From positions 54,785,751-54,849,750 of the forward strand of contig NC_133653.1 in NCBI RefSeq assembly GCF_009905375.1: a DNA stretch of 64,000 bases, in the 5' to 3' direction. The translations under genes and the position numbers were made by a program. The notes under the pieces were generated by a model, which was given only the letters and a program-made list of their open reading frames with translations, was not told the DNA's origin and made no database searches. This stretch comes from Apium graveolens (taxonomy: Eukaryota; Streptophyta; Magnoliopsida; Apiales; Apiaceae). Below are positions 1 through 11,115 of this stretch, piece by piece. Every line of letters begins with the position of its first letter. Within the stretch, counting starts at the first letter, position 1.

Positions 1-2
1 CA

Positions 3-1712
3 GTTGCTCTTGTAGCTGACAGTGAGAAGATGGAAGCCAGGAATGAGGAGAAGACAATGCGAAGTCTCAAAATTGGCACAAGCAAATCAGAATCAAGCAA
101 GGGTAAAGAGCAAGCAACTGAGGATGAAGATAATTCCAGTCAGGATGACTCTGATGATGTTGATGAACATCTGGCTTTTCTGTCCAGGAGGTTTGCAAAG
201 ATGAAGTTCAGAAAAAATACAAAGTTCACTAAGCCAAACAAAAACATGGTGGACAAATCAAAGTTCAAATGTTACAACTGTGGCATTAGTGGACACTTTG
301 CAAGTGAGTGTAGAAAGCCAACTTCTGATAAAAAGAAATTTGAGCAAGTTGATTACAAAAAGAAGTATTTTGATTTACTCAAACAAAAGGAAAGAGCTTT
401 TCTCACTCAAGATGATTGGGCAGCAGATGGGGTCAATGAAGATGATGATATGGAATATGTCAACCTAGCCCTGATGGCTAATTCTGATGAAAATGAAACT
501 AGTTCATCAAGCAACCAGGTAATTACTACTGATCTCTCTCAGCTTTCTAAACATGAATGCAATGAAGCCATAAATGATATGTCCAATGAATTATATCATT
601 TGCGTGTTTCCCTTAAATCACTAGCAAAAGAAAACACTAGGATCAAGGAGAATAATGTGTTTTTAAGTGATAGGAATGTTGTGTTAGAGGATCAGGTAAT
701 TGAGCTTGAAAAGATAAAACTTAAATGCTTGACTGTTGAGAGTGAACTAGCAGAAGCTGTTAAGAAAGTAGAAATTCTTTCTAAACAGTTAGAAAGTGAG
801 CAAGAGGTAATCAAGGCCTGGAAAACATCTAGGGATGTTAGTGTTCAGATTGCAAAGGTTCAGGGAATTGAATCATTCTGTGAGGATGCCTGGAAGAAAA
901 ACAAAAAGGAGTTAGAATTAATTGATGGATTGTCAACGGATGTGGAATCAACGGATGATGAAAGTTATCCGTTGAAGGAAGAAAAGGAGCATCCGTTGAA
1001 GGCTCATCAATTAAAACAGGCAAGTTCTTTTAAAAATAAAAACCTCAATAAAAAGAATGATTCAACTCTCAAGAACTTTGTCAAAGAAGGAGCCAGCACA
1101 TCCAGAGATGTCAGTAAGGTGAATATAGGACACATGACTTTAGATCAGCTGAAAGATAGGCTTAAGTTGGTTGAGGATAAGAAGGAAACTAAAAGAAAAT
1201 CTAAAAGAAATGGGAAGGTAGGGATTAATAAATATAACAATTACACACCTGATAGGTATGCTCCTAGAAAAAGCTGTGTGCATTGTAAAAGTGTTAATCA
1301 CCTATCTGATAATTGCAAATCTGTTAAAAATGCTCCCATGCCTTCAAATTCCTCCATGCCTAACATGTCTATGTCACCTCTGCATGCTATGCCTGTTATG
1401 TCTCACCAGAATCCCCATGCACATTTTGCAAACATGCCATATATTAATAATCCTTATTTTACTGCATTTAGTATGCCTCAAATGCCATACAATATGCCTA
1501 TGTGGAATAACATGTTTGCACAACCTATGCCTTATCAAATTCAATCAAATGTGTTAAATGATTCTGTGACTAACCCTACACTTCAACCAACCACATCTGA
1601 GACCAAGGTTGACCCAAAGTTACCTAAGTCAAAAGATGCAGGAGGAATGAAGTCTAGGAAAAAGACTAACAAGGCTGGACCCAAGGAAACTTGGGTACCA
1701 AATTCAACTTGA
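3..1712 (+). CDS. gag: Gag polyprotein of Sirevirus S1 (5' partial)
   Basis: Nucleocapsid/capsid protein forming the cytoplasmic virus-like particle that packages element RNA. The frame is open from the window edge (base 3), upstream of the first ATG at 30, so the true start lies outside. Counting from that ATG, a CCHC zinc knuckle (CYNCGISGHFASEC) sits at about residues 81-94, followed by an acidic stretch. A long charged heptad-like region at about residues 165-270 probably forms a coiled coil. A second Cys/His cluster (CVHCKSVNHLSDNC) lies near residue 415. The tail is Met/Pro/Asn-rich. At about 930-1005 the coding sequence contains four copies of the S1 repeat word, read as STD or YPLK/HPLK. 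It ends in TGA at 1710, and pol lies in another frame. Confidence 0.9.
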   Translation, partial: VALVADSEKMEARNEEKTMRSLKIGTSKSESSKGKEQATEDEDNSSQDDSDDVDEHLAFLSRRFAKMKFRKNTKFTKPNKNMVDKSKFKCYNCGISGHFASECRKPTSDKKKFEQVDYKKKYFDLLKQKERAFLTQDDWAADGVNEDDDMEYVNLALMANSDENETSSSSNQVITTDLSQLSKHECNEAINDMSNELYHLRVSLKSLAKENTRIKENNVFLSDRNVVLEDQVIELEKIKLKCLTVESELAEAVKKVEILSKQLESEQEVIKAWKTSRDVSVQIAKVQGIESFCEDAWKKNKKELELIDGLSTDVESTDDESYPLKEEKEHPLKAHQLKQASSFKNKNLNKKNDSTLKNFVKEGASTSRDVSKVNIGHMTLDQLKDRLKLVEDKKETKRKSKRNGKVGINKYNNYTPDRYAPRKSCVHCKSVNHLSDNCKSVKNAPMPSNSSMPNMSMSPLHAMPVMSHQNPHAHFANMPYINNPYFTAFSMPQMPYNMPMWNNMFAQPMPYQIQSNVLNDSVTNPTLQPTTSETKVDPKLPKSKDAGGMKSRKKTNKAGPKETWVPNST

Positions 1713-1716
1713 TTGA

Positions 1717-3126
1717 TTTTGTTGTGTGCAGGGACAAAGAAGGAATCTATGGTACTTGGACAGTGGTTGTTCAAGACACATTACAGGAGATTTCACCCTG
1801 CTCACAGAGTTTAAGGAGAGAGCTGGCCCTAGCATAACCTTTGGAGATGACAACAAAGGATTCACTATGGGATATGGCTTGATTTCAAAAGAAAATGTCA
1901 TCATTGATGAAGTTGCATTGGTTGATGGTCTCAAACACAATTTATTGAGCATCAGTCAACTATGTGACAGAGGGAATATTATTTCCTTCAATTCTAAAGC
2001 CTGTATTGTCACAAGTAAGAAGGACAATAAAGTGGTTCTAACTGGAGTTAGAAAAGGGAATGTGTACTTAGCTGATTTTAACTCTACAGATGCAGAATCC
2101 ATTACTTATCTTCTCAGCAAAGCAAGTCCAGTTGAAAGTTGGCTATGGCACAAGAAGCTGTCCCATTTGAATTTCAAGACAATGAATGATCTAGTCAAAA
2201 AGGACTTAGTTAGAGGAATGCCTCTAGTGGAATTCACAAGGGATGGACTGTGTGATGCTTGTCAGAAAGGAAAGCAAAAGAAAGTATCATTCAGTAAGAA
2301 GCTTGAATCTGCAATTGATGAACCACTACAACTTCTACACATGGATCTTTTTGGACCAGTCAATGTATTGTCAATTTCAAGGAAAAGATATTTCCTAGTG
2401 ATTGTAGATGATTTCTCAAAGTTTTCATGGGTTTATTTTCTTGGATCAAAGGATGAAGCTAGTGAAATCATCATCAATCATATCAAGCAAGTCAACAATC
2501 ATCCTGATTTCAAAGTAAGGAATATTAGGAGTGACAATGGAACTGAGTTCAAGAATTCAACCATGAAGTTGTTCTGTGAAGAAAGTGGGATCATACATGA
2601 GTTCTCAGCTCCAAGGACTCCACAACAAAATGGTGTGGTGGAAAGGAAGAACAGATCACTAATTGAAGCTACAAGGACAATGCTTGAAGAGTCAAAACTC
2701 CCAACTTATTTTTGGGCCGAGGCTGTTAACTGTGCATGTTACACTCAGAACATTTCTCTAATCAATCAAGCAAAAGGCATGACTCCCTATCAATTATTCA
2801 AGAGAAGAAAACCAACTTTAAACTTTCTACATGTCTTTGGTTGCAAATGCTACATCTTAAGGAATCAATCTGATCACAAAGGGAAGTTTGATGCAAAGGC
2901 TGATGAAGGAATATTTGTTGGTTATTCTGCTGGAAAATCATATAGGGTCTACAATCAAAGAACCAACATTGTCATGGAATCTGTACATGTTGTGTTTGAT
3001 GATAAAAAGATTGATGGACAAACAGATGAAGGACAACATGAAGGACTCAAATTTGACAATATTGAGATAAATTATGATGATGGTGAAGATGAGAATGATG
3101 AAGAAGGCATCTCAAGAGGGATTTAA
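1717..3126 (+). CDS. pol: Pol part 1: protease and integrase of Sirevirus S1
   Basis: Aspartic protease followed by integrase. The frame opens after a TGA at 1714 and has no ATG before the protease motif YLDSGCSRHITG (about 1759-1794), so it must be expressed by frameshift, readthrough or splicing; the bases just before it (TTTTGTTGTGTGCAG, to 1731) look like a 3' splice site. The GAG-pre-integrase zinc region (H-x3-H ... CDACQKG) lies at about 2150-2270. The integrase core shows all three catalytic acidic residues: D in HMDLFGP, D in RSDNGTEF and E in NGVVERKNR. The frame stops at TAA 3124, which could derive from CAA by C to T. Beyond it the same frame continues to about 3164 and then loses one base. 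Confidence 0.88.
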   Translation, partial: FCCVQGQRRNLWYLDSGCSRHITGDFTLLTEFKERAGPSITFGDDNKGFTMGYGLISKENVIIDEVALVDGLKHNLLSISQLCDRGNIISFNSKACIVTSKKDNKVVLTGVRKGNVYLADFNSTDAESITYLLSKASPVESWLWHKKLSHLNFKTMNDLVKKDLVRGMPLVEFTRDGLCDACQKGKQKKVSFSKKLESAIDEPLQLLHMDLFGPVNVLSISRKRYFLVIVDDFSKFSWVYFLGSKDEASEIIINHIKQVNNHPDFKVRNIRSDNGTEFKNSTMKLFCEESGIIHEFSAPRTPQQNGVVERKNRSLIEATRTMLEESKLPTYFWAEAVNCACYTQNISLINQAKGMTPYQLFKRRKPTLNFLHVFGCKCYILRNQSDHKGKFDAKADEGIFVGYSAGKSYRVYNQRTNIVMESVHVVFDDKKIDGQTDEGQHEGLKFDNIEINYDDGEDENDEEGISRGI

Positions 3127-3155
3127 AATCTGCCTTTGGATAATGCACAGAATGC

Positions 3156-3290
3156 TGCATCCGTTAAAGTCATAGCTCAGCTTCCGTTGAAAGAAGTAAT
3201 GTAGCATCCGTTGAAAGACAAAGTGCATCATCCGTTGAAGTTCGTAATGAAGCATCCGTTGATCACAGTCTGTCAACGGATAATCAATTC
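3156..3290 (+). repeat. Hinge cluster of S1 repeat word between integrase and RT
   Basis: Six copies of TCCGTTGA-type words and one TCAACGGAT lie in 135 bases of the integrase-RT linker. In the RT frame they are translated as Ser-Val-Glu and Ser-Thr-Asp. The first copy (about 3160-3168) reads CCGTTAAAG instead of CCGTTGAAAG. It has lost one G, and this is the frameshift that separates the two halves of pol. Confidence 0.8.
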
Positions 3291-5069
3291 ACTTCATCAG
3301 TTGATAGAACTCCCAATTCTTCTCAAAGGATCAGCAACTTAGGGGGAGTGTCAACCAATCAACATTCTACCTCACATCATGACAATACTGAGGCAACCTC
3401 ATCTAAAGCTAATCTACCATCTCAAAGGAAATGGACCAAGAATCACCCTTTTGAACTGATCATTGGTGATGCCACATCTAAAGTGCAAACTAGAAGGGCT
3501 ACTCAAGATGAATGTCTGTACAGTAGCTTTCTATCACAAGAGGAACCTAAGAGAGTAGAAGAAGCTCTTTTGGACCCAGATTGGATTTTAGCAATGCAAG
3601 AGGAGCTAAACCAATTTCAGAGAAACAAAGTATGGAAGCTGGTACCCAAGCCAAAGAACAAGAGTTCTATTGACACAAAATGGGTATTCAGAAACAAGAT
3701 GGATGAAAATGGCATTGTCATAAGGAATAAAGCCAGATTGGTTGCTAAAGGCTATTCTCAACAAGAGGGAATAGATTTTGATGAAACATTTGCTCCAGTT
3801 GCCAGAATTGAAGCCATCAGAATCTTTCTAGCCTATGCAGCTAATGCCAATTTCAAAGTCTATCAAATGGATGTCAAGAGTGCATTTCTAAATGGGGAAT
3901 TAGAGGAAGAAGTTTATGTAAGCCAACCTCCAGGATTTGAAGATCCAAATTTTCCAGACTATGTGTATTATCTGTTGAAAGCACTCTATGGACTAAAGCA
4001 AGCACCTAGAGCCTGGTATGAGACTTTGTCAAAATTCCTTCTAGATAATCACTTCACAAGAGGTACTGTTGACAAAACTCTCTTCTTTAGAAATGTTAAT
4101 GGCTCTAAAATACTTGTTCAAATTTATGTAGATGATATTATATTTGGATCTACAGATGATAAGCTTTGTAAAAAGTTTGCTAAGTTAATGCAAAGTAAAT
4201 ATGAAATGAGAATGATGGGAGAGCTAACTTATTTTTTTGGTTTACAAGTTAAACAAGTTAGTGATGGAATTTTCATTAGTCAAACTAAATACATTTATGA
4301 TCTTTTAAAGAAGTTTGACTTAATGGATTGTTCAACTGCAAAAACTCCCATGGCCACTGCCACCAAGCTTGAATTAAACAAGGCTGAAAAGTGTGTGGAT
4401 ATTTCAAGTTATAGAGGCATGGTTGGCTCACTTTTATATTTAACTGCTAGTAGACCTGATATAATATTTTCTACATGTCTCTATGCTAGATTTCAAGCTG
4501 ACCCTAAAGAATCTCACTTAGTGGCTATTAAAAGAATTTTCAGATATCTCAAAGGGACTCCAAATCTAGGAATTTGGTACCCTAGAGAGTCTGGTTTTGA
4601 TCTAATTGGCTACTCAGATGCAGATTATGCAGGCTGCAAAATAGACAGGAAAAGCACAACTGGTACCTGTCAATTTCTAGGGAACAAGCTTGTGTCATGG
4701 TTCAGCAAGAAGCAGAATTCTGTTTCCACATCAACAGCTGAAGCTAAGTACATTGCTGCTGGTAGTTGTTGTGCACATATACTATGGATGAGGAATCAAC
4801 TATTTGACTATGGTCTGACTGTTGACAAAATTTCAATATTCTGTGACAACACAAGTGCCATTGCCATTACTGAAAATCCAGTACAGCACTCAAGAACCAA
4901 GCACATTGATATCAAGTACCATTTCATTAGGGAACATGTGATGAAAGGTACAGTGAAACTTCATTTTGTTCCAAATGAAAAGCAGATTGCAGACATATTT
5001 ACCAAACCACTTGATGAATCAACATTCACAAGATTAGTAAGTGAGCTAGGTATGCTTAATTATTCATAA
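3168..5069 (+). CDS. pol: Pol part 2: reverse transcriptase and RNase H of Sirevirus S1
   Basis: The frame is open from 3168; an arbitrary inner ATG-like start near 3348 is not meaningful because this is the continuation of the polyprotein. RT begins near [12 protein letters not shown] and [10 protein letters not shown]. It contains [12 protein letters not shown], the [11 protein letters not shown] block, [12 protein letters not shown] and the catalytic YVDDIIFGS at about 4126-4152. RNase H follows with [19 protein letters not shown], the [19 protein letters not shown] block and [16 protein letters not shown]. Length and block order match intact copia RT-RH, and I see no internal stop. The domain copies template RNA and removes it inside the particle. 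The stop is followed by a 547-base spacer. Confidence 0.92.
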   Translation, partial: SHSSASVERSNVASVERQSASSVEVRNEASVDHSLSTDNQFTSSVDRTPNSSQRISNLGGVSTNQHSTSHHDNTEATSSKANLPSQRKWTKNHPFELIIGDATSKVQTRRATQDECLYSSFLSQEEPKRVEEALLDPDWILAMQEELNQFQRNKVWKLVPKPKNKSSIDTKWVFRNKMDENGIVIRNKARLVAKGYSQQEGIDFDETFAPVARIEAIRIFLAYAANANFKVYQMDVKSAFLNGELEEEVYVSQPPGFEDPNFPDYVYYLLKALYGLKQAPRAWYETLSKFLLDNHFTRGTVDKTLFFRNVNGSKILVQIYVDDIIFGSTDDKLCKKFAKLMQSKYEMRMMGELTYFFGLQVKQVSDGIFISQTKYIYDLLKKFDLMDCSTAKTPMATATKLELNKAEKCVDISSYRGMVGSLLYLTASRPDIIFSTCLYARFQADPKESHLVAIKRIFRYLKGTPNLGIWYPRESGFDLIGYSDADYAGCKIDRKSTTGTCQFLGNKLVSWFSKKQNSVSTSTAEAKYIAAGSCCAHILWMRNQLFDYGLTVDKISIFCDNTSAIAITENPVQHSRTKHIDIKYHFIREHVMKGTVKLHFVPNEKQIADIFTKPLDESTFTRLVSELGMLNYS

Positions 5070-5616
5070 TTTATGTCATCTATATAATCTGCCTTGAAGC
5101 CTGAAATGAATTTGCTGCAAGAACAAAGTTGGCTTTAAGTAAGACTTATCCTATCAACGGATATTCCCTATCCGTTGAAAGCCAAAATTGTTCTATCAAC
5201 GGATGTTCATTATCCGTTGAAAGATAAATACATTTCTGGTAATTTTATCCTTCAACGGATAAAATGGTGTTGATCATCAACGGATAACTATTTACCTTAT
5301 CCGTTGAAGTGTCACATCAGTTACTATAAGTGAGTCACAGCCGTTGATTCTTTTACTCAACCGTTGATACAGATATACAGTGTTGTATGTCTTTGTATTT
5401 AAGGTAGTTTTCAGAATTTCTACAGTTTTATTTATTCTTGAACGGCTGTAACTTACTTAAAAGTATCATTTAATCATTTTATTTACGTTTTAATTCAAGA
5501 AAGTATAAAAGCTCAATTGAACTCTTATTTTCACTTTACGCTTTCTTGCAATTCTTATTCTCCTTCTCTCCCAAAAAAAAATCTCAAGTTTTTCTCTGTA
5601 ACCTCTACTCACAACA
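5070..5616 (+). repeat. Pol to env-position spacer with inverted-repeat hairpins
   Basis: Non-coding spacer. Perfect or near-perfect inverted repeats of the S1 word occur at 5154-5178 (10-bp stem TCAACGGATA, 5-base loop), 5196-5220 (9-bp stem, 7-base loop) and 5277-5307 (11-bp stem, 9-base loop). Single copies lie at about 5252, 5340 and 5360. The 3' part is pyrimidine-rich and runs up to the ATG at 5617. Palindromic repeat words in non-coding regions are known from Sireviruses of other plants, where the word differs. Confidence 0.8.
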
Positions 5617-8600
5617 ATGGCACCAGTAGTCAAAATTATGTCTCAAACATGATTTGTTTATGAAAAGAATAATTTCGTAGCCTTGGTTGAAAAGAATGAA
5701 GCCCATCCTGATTATCACAAGATGATGGACTTCATCAAATACTACAAACTAAGCTATGCAATGCTGGAAGCCCCAACCATCTACTGTGAGGTGATTGAGG
5801 AGATTTGGACAACTGCAGAGTTCAACTCCACAGATATGACTATTGCCTTCTCTCTCAAAGGTAAGGACTATTGCATTAACTGTGATGATATACAATCTTG
5901 CTTTAAGTTGCCTGAGAATAATGCCATGACACCACACACTGATAAAGATGTATCTGCTATGTTAGATTCCATAGGCTATGCTTTTGATTCTGCTAGTTTA
6001 GGTAGTATTAGAAGGAAAGGCCTTAGGAAAGAATGGAGTTTTCTTGGAGATACCTTCATTAAAGTTTTCTCTGGGAAGATTAGCAATTTTGATGCCATAA
6101 CTTCATCTCTTATTAATATGCTCTATATGCTAGTTTCTGATAGGTACTTTAATTTTAGCAACTGTGTTATGCTAGAATTAGGATCCAGATTAGGTAACAA
6201 AGCTAATAGACCACATAACATCTAATATGCTAGATTCTTTATGTTATTGGCTAACCATGTAGCTGAAGGTTTGGTTATATCAAATGAGAATAATAAACTC
6301 AAATGCTGGGCACAAGAGAAAAGGGTCCTTGCAGACCTTTTGAGAATGAACCTCAACAGCCAGGTGCCATTGGTATACTTGCCAATCATGAATGCACCAC
6401 AGGTAAGTGAGGTAAACACTTCTATAACTCCTACTATTTCCAACCCCATTGTTTCTTTGCCCTCTAGTGTGGCCATGGAATCTGTGTCTTTGTCCAAACA
6501 GGTTCCTGCCAAAGCCACCAAAACCAAAGTTTCAAAACTCAAGTCAAAGAAACCTACCTCTATTGTTTCTCAAAAGACAACAGTTGTAACAACTACCATA
6601 AACCCTGAAGGGAGTGAACAGGGTGTGAGTGGTGAGGGGAGGGTGAACATCAAGAAACCCCCCAGGATAAGGTGGGAGAGGTGAGTGGTACCCAAGCCAG
6701 CCAAGCCACAGTCTCTCAAAAGACTGTGGTGGTTCAAAAGGAGTCCAACACATCCCTAGTTGCATCCTCCCAAAAGGATGTAACTATTGAAAATAGTCCC
6801 CAACCAAGGACACAGAACAAAAGAGGGAGGGACACTGAAGCCACACATTCACCAATTAAAGCCTTTTCAAGGAAGAAGAAGGCCAAGACCCTAGTTTCCA
6901 CACAAGGGACACACACAGCACAGATACATCCACCTGTATCTGAGTCTTCACAAATTCAGCTTGATGTGATTCCAACAAATGTGGAATCACAGCCCCATTC
7001 TCTCATAATAGAAACACACCAATCATCAAACTCTCCATCACCCTCTCTGGATGTGGATATGATATTCACATCAATTCCTGATTCTCCCTCATTAAAACTC
7101 AGGGAGGAGCCCCACTCAAAACCTGTTGATCATCATCTCTTAGATGATTTGTTGGATCATCAGCCAATTCTTTCAGATGTAGTTGAAGAATCTGTGTTAC
7201 CTCACTTAAAATCAATTCCCACAGATTCAACAATTATGTCACTTTCTATATCTACATCTTTTCCTTCCTCAACGGATATCTCTCATCCGTTGACAAGTGG
7301 TTGTTCTTCAACGGATAAGCTTAACAGCAGTTATCCGTTGATACCATCAGTTTCCACTTCAACGGATACTCCCTATCCGTTGATGGTCTCTACACACATA
7401 ACAGAAACAATACCAACTGTAGAGGACATGGCTACTGTACAATCACTTTTAGGTTTGAGGGAAGGGAGTGATCTTTTGAGTGAGAGGCTGGGTTGCTCCC
7501 AGGCAAAAGGAGAGGTTGAGAGTCACCATATGCATGCTATTTCTTCCAGCATGGCAAAAGTGAGTGAGGGGAGTGCCACCTTAGAAGGTGAGGGTGAGGG
7601 TGTGAGGGTGTGTGTGAGCCAGGGGGAGCCCCTGATGCAAGAAAATAGAGAAAAAGAGAGAAAGGCAGGTACAGAAGCTATAAGGGTGGATCCAGCCATT
7701 GCTAGTGAGTCAATGAAAGTGGATGATGCAGAAAAGGAAAGACAATTTCAGCAACATTTCAAAGCTGCAATTGATAACATTTCCTTGGATGCTGACACTT
7801 TTACTCATCCTGTTTCAGCCTATCAATTATTGGCTGCTCAGGGCAATGTGAAGGCAGAACAAACATTACACATTGTACACACTTCAGAATCTCTTCTCAG
7901 AGACAAAGCTGCTGTTAACAGGCTGCCTTCTCAAGCTGGTGAGCCATCTGAAGAATTTGGAGTGAATTCTAATGATGATGACTCTAATTCTTTGGATGAG
8001 AGCATGAACTTAGGGGGAGTAGCAGGCCCAAGTTCTGTTCCTGATCTTCCTGAATGGGCATGGGCAAAAGCCTCAACACCAAGAGAGTTTAGTGTCACCT
8101 TGATTAGACAAGTCATGACAATTCAGCAAGCCCTTCAGGAGTCTACAGATGCTGGTACCAAGGCAATTCTTCAAGCTCATCCGGAATCTCTGCATCTCTT
8201 GCAGTTGCAGCATTTCTAACAAAATCTAAGTGTGGATGAGCTCAAACAGGACATTGCTGATCTGAAATCCTACAATGCTGAGAAGTTGGATTCAGTCATA
8301 CCTTATGGTACTATGCAAGATTTGTTGGGGAGACTGAGGAAAGAATCTGATGCTGACAATAGACTGGCCAGATTGGAAAACAGGGTTCAAATCATTGAAG
8401 ATTCTATGGTCACCATTCTTCAGAATCAACAAACTCAAACAAATCTACTCATGCAGCTGGAAAATGCATAAGGCTTGACTCCTACCCTTGATGATAACAA
8501 AAAGGGGGAGAATAAAGGGAAAGGGGAAGGAGAGCCATCGATAACAGTTCAAATTTCTCAAGTGCTAGTTCCTGTCATCACCACTTCTCCAATTATTCAA

Positions 8601-9153
8601 ATCAAAGGAAAGCTTGATGGAATTGATCTAATCCAGATAGCAGCAGCTGAATTGCAAGTCAAAGAGCAAAGGAAGAAGATTGATGAAAAGATGCAACAAA
8701 TATTTGGTTCTACAACTTCTCAATCACAATCTGTGAAGCACAGCACAAAAGTGGAATCAATTATTATGGAACTCAAGCAAGTAGGGAGGAATAAGGTTGG
8801 AGAGACTTCTTCCATGGATTTGAAACCTATGGTCCTCAAGCCCAACAACAGATCCAATAAGGACTCTACAAAGAATCCTCTGAAAGAAGTGGATTTTCCT
8901 CTTCCAAAGGCTGATGAGGACAAGCTTTTGGGTAGAAGTATCTCATATCTCAAAGAGACCATGGATGTGGCTGTAAGGAGAAACATGGCTATTATCTTCA
9001 GAGAGGGAAAGAGCATATGTGTGATGCAAGGACATCCCAAATTCTCAATAGCCAAGAGGGAAGAAACCAGAAGGTTGAAGGAAGAAGCCAAACAGCTAAA
9101 GGCTGACAAAAGAGCACAAGCAAAGCTTGACAAACAGCTAAAGTCAAGTCAGG
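5617..9153 (+). pseudogene. Env-position ORF of Sirevirus S1, interrupted
   Basis: Long ORF after pol, in the place called env-like in SIRE1. From ATG 5617 the frame meets TGA at 5650 and TAA at 6223. It shifts near 6640-6690, then meets TAA at 8217 and TAA at 8469, and stays open to the LTR junction at 9153. The N-terminal domain (about 5683-6400) resembles that of element S2 around CINCDDIQSCFKLPENN. The middle (6400-7500) is Ser/Thr/Pro-rich and contains the repeat cluster. The C-terminal part is helical and charged: DELKQDIADLKSYN at about 8232, and KEEAKQLKADKRAQAKLDKQ near 9090-9140. I see no signal peptide and no clear transmembrane segment, so an envelope role is assigned by position only. 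Both the four stops and the shift argue that this copy is dead. Confidence 0.75.
7269..7383 (+). repeat. S1 repeat word cluster inside env-position ORF
   Basis: Three forward (TCAACGGATA-type) and three reverse (ATCCGTTGA) copies alternate within 115 bases, giving three potential hairpins. The last is a 10-bp stem with a 5-base loop. In the reading frame they encode Ser-Thr-Asp and His/Tyr-Pro-Leu. Confidence 0.8.
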
Positions 9154-9733
9154 CTGAATACAGTATTTACTACAATCAAATCGAATATAAGAACTCAAGT
9201 AGCATAACACAGATTTTATTCAACACAATAAATTCTGTTACAATATGGAACTGTCCTCTCTCAGTGATGAACAAATTATCATGAGAGCTGCTAGGGTTAC
9301 AATGAATAATATTCTTGAATTTGATAAGACATATAGTGTAAACCCTATGTCTGTGTTTATATACTACACAGTTACAAGATAATCTTCTAATTGATATCGA
9401 ATACAATTCTGCTTCCTAATATATATCAATCAGTTATCTTATCTTCCAAGTATTCTATTCTTCATATAATTCCTTCTTCATGCATATCTCTTCTTACGTT
9501 TGTCTTGATCTTCTTTCCTTTCAATCAACCGCCTTCCTTATCTGAAAGTCTCCTAAAATCCTGATTTTATCTCCTGATAACTTAAGTTCTGATAACTTAA
9601 GTTCTGATATCTTAAGTTCTGACTTCAGTATAAGTACTGATTTCCAGTTAAGTCCTAATTTGTCCTGTTAAGTAAGATCTGAAAACTAAACACAAATCAT
9701 TATTAGACATGACATCACAAATATATCTAACAA
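9154..9733 (-). repeat. LTR of a second Sirevirus family (S3 word AACTTAAGTT)
   Basis: On the minus strand it begins TGTTAGATATATTTG at 9733 and ends at a TG/CA boundary near 9154. Near its upper end it holds three close copies of a CTGATAACTTAAGTT-type word (about 9575-9625). The word differs from that of S1 although the TGTTAG start is shared. It interrupts S1's env-position ORF on one side and a minus-strand gag on the other. I cannot find a matching 5-bp target duplication, so the ends may be rearranged, and the lower boundary is the less certain one. Confidence 0.55.
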
Positions 9734-9734
9734 A

Positions 9735-11075
9735 CACATTATTTCTTTCACTCAAAAACAAATTGTTCTCTTTAATCTTAGTGTTTTCTTTAGTGAGAGA
9801 TATGAGAGTAACACAAAAATGATATAATTCTGTTGACCTGTCATTTATAGCATCATTACACGCAGCTTTAGGTAAATATGCTAGACTGGTAGTGATTACC
9901 TGATTGCTTGAAGAACTGACTTCTGCTTCATCGGATTTGGCCATAGGTGCTAGATTGACATAGCTTGTATCCTCATCCTCATCTAATCCATCAGCAGCCC
10001 AGTCATTTCCTGAGTTAGAAAAGCCCTTTCCTTCTGTTTGAGCAGTTCAAAGTACTTCTTTTTATAATCCACAAGCTCAAACTTCTTTCTATCAGAATCA
10101 GGCTTTCTACATTCACTTGAAAAATGACCACTCAAGCCATATTAGAATTTTGACTTATCAACCATGTTTATGTTTGGCTTGGATGCTCCAAAATTCTTCT
10201 TTAATTTGATCTTGGAAAACCTTCTGGATAGAAAATCCAGATGTTCATTATATCATCCATATCATCTTGACTAAGATGGTCTTCATGTTCAGCTACTAGC
10301 CCTTTTTCCGTTGCCTTCACAAAATCTAGGGTTTGGTGTAGATTCCACAACTTCTACCTTCACCTCTTTCTCTCTCTCTTTCTCAACAACTAATGTAATG
10401 GATCCTCCCTTCTTCATTCCTTTTTTCCAGCTGCTCATCCTTCTCTATCTCAAGCTCATCGGTCTTTAGAATTCCATACAATATATCCAAAGTAAATTCC
10501 TTGTAATCCTGGGAAATTCTGAGAGATACTGTCATAGGCTTCCATTCCTTTGGTATAGATCTAAGGAATTTGAAGTTTGAATCCTTTTTCTGGTAGATTT
10601 TTTCCATGCAGCTTTAGAGTGTTTAGAAGTTTGTGAAACCTACTAAAAATGTCAACGACTCACTTTCTTCACTATGAAAATGCTCATACTGCTGAATCAA
10701 GAGTTGCATTTTGTTTTCCATCACTTGCGCAGTTCCATTACATATAACTTGAATTGAATCTCAGACATCTTTAGCAGTTTTGCAGTTGATAATGTTGTCA
10801 AACATGTCACCATCAACTTCATTAAACAGAATGTCCATGGCCTTCTTGTCCTTGTGAACTTTCCCTCTATCTTGATCAGACCACTCTGCTCTAGGCTTTA
10901 GGACAGACTGCTTATTTCCTGTAGCAGCTCTCGTAGGAACATGAGGGCCTTTCTCAATACATTCCACATAGGCTTCATCTTGAGAGAGGAGATACATGTG
11001 CATTTTCACCTTTCAATGGTGATAGTTGATTTTGTCAAGAAATGGAATTTTTACTCCAACATCTTTTTTGCTCAT
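9735..11075 (-). pseudogene. gag: Gag relic of a minus-strand Sirevirus
   Basis: Reading from a minus-strand ATG at about 11075 there are recognisable gag pieces. The N-terminal part contains MHMYLLSQDEAYVECIEKGP (11009-10950) after an in-frame TGA near 11012. The capsid block with RSIPKEWKPMTVSLR lies at about 10607-10383, and a degraded zinc knuckle near 10100-10140. The segment with SSSSNQVITT and KENTKIKENNLFLSERN (9944-9770) is clearly similar to the S1 gag residues around its coiled coil. Several frameshifts separate the pieces. The relic ends abruptly at the LTR at 9733, and pol is absent. Its own primer site and 5' LTR follow at 11116 and 11136. Confidence 0.8.
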
Positions 11076-11115
11076 CTTCTTAGTTGTTGTGATATTTAAA
11101 CTCTTTGTACTTCAA

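Larger units (their letters stand above)
1..9153 (+). mobile_element. Sirevirus-type Ty1/copia element S1, left end outside window
   Basis: The gene order is gag, protease, integrase, RT, RNase H, then an additional long ORF in the env position. Integrase before RT is the Ty1/copia order, and an extra ORF after pol together with a long gag tail is typical of the plant Sirevirus (SIRE1) lineage. The element is cut on the left by the window edge and on the right at about 9153, where a foreign LTR begins, so neither of its LTRs is seen here. LTRs carrying the same short repeat word lie at 11136-13047 and 14179-15281. It is decayed: in-frame stops and frameshifts interrupt pol and the env-position ORF. 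Confidence 0.9.

Noticed and set aside
5683..6225. Considered as a host gene
   Set aside because: Same frame as upstream and downstream pieces separated by in-frame stops, and related in layout to the ORF at 36036; it is part of the env-position ORF.
9154..9733. Considered as the 3' LTR of element S1
   Set aside because: Orientation is minus, it has a different repeat word, and no polypurine tract precedes it on the plus strand.
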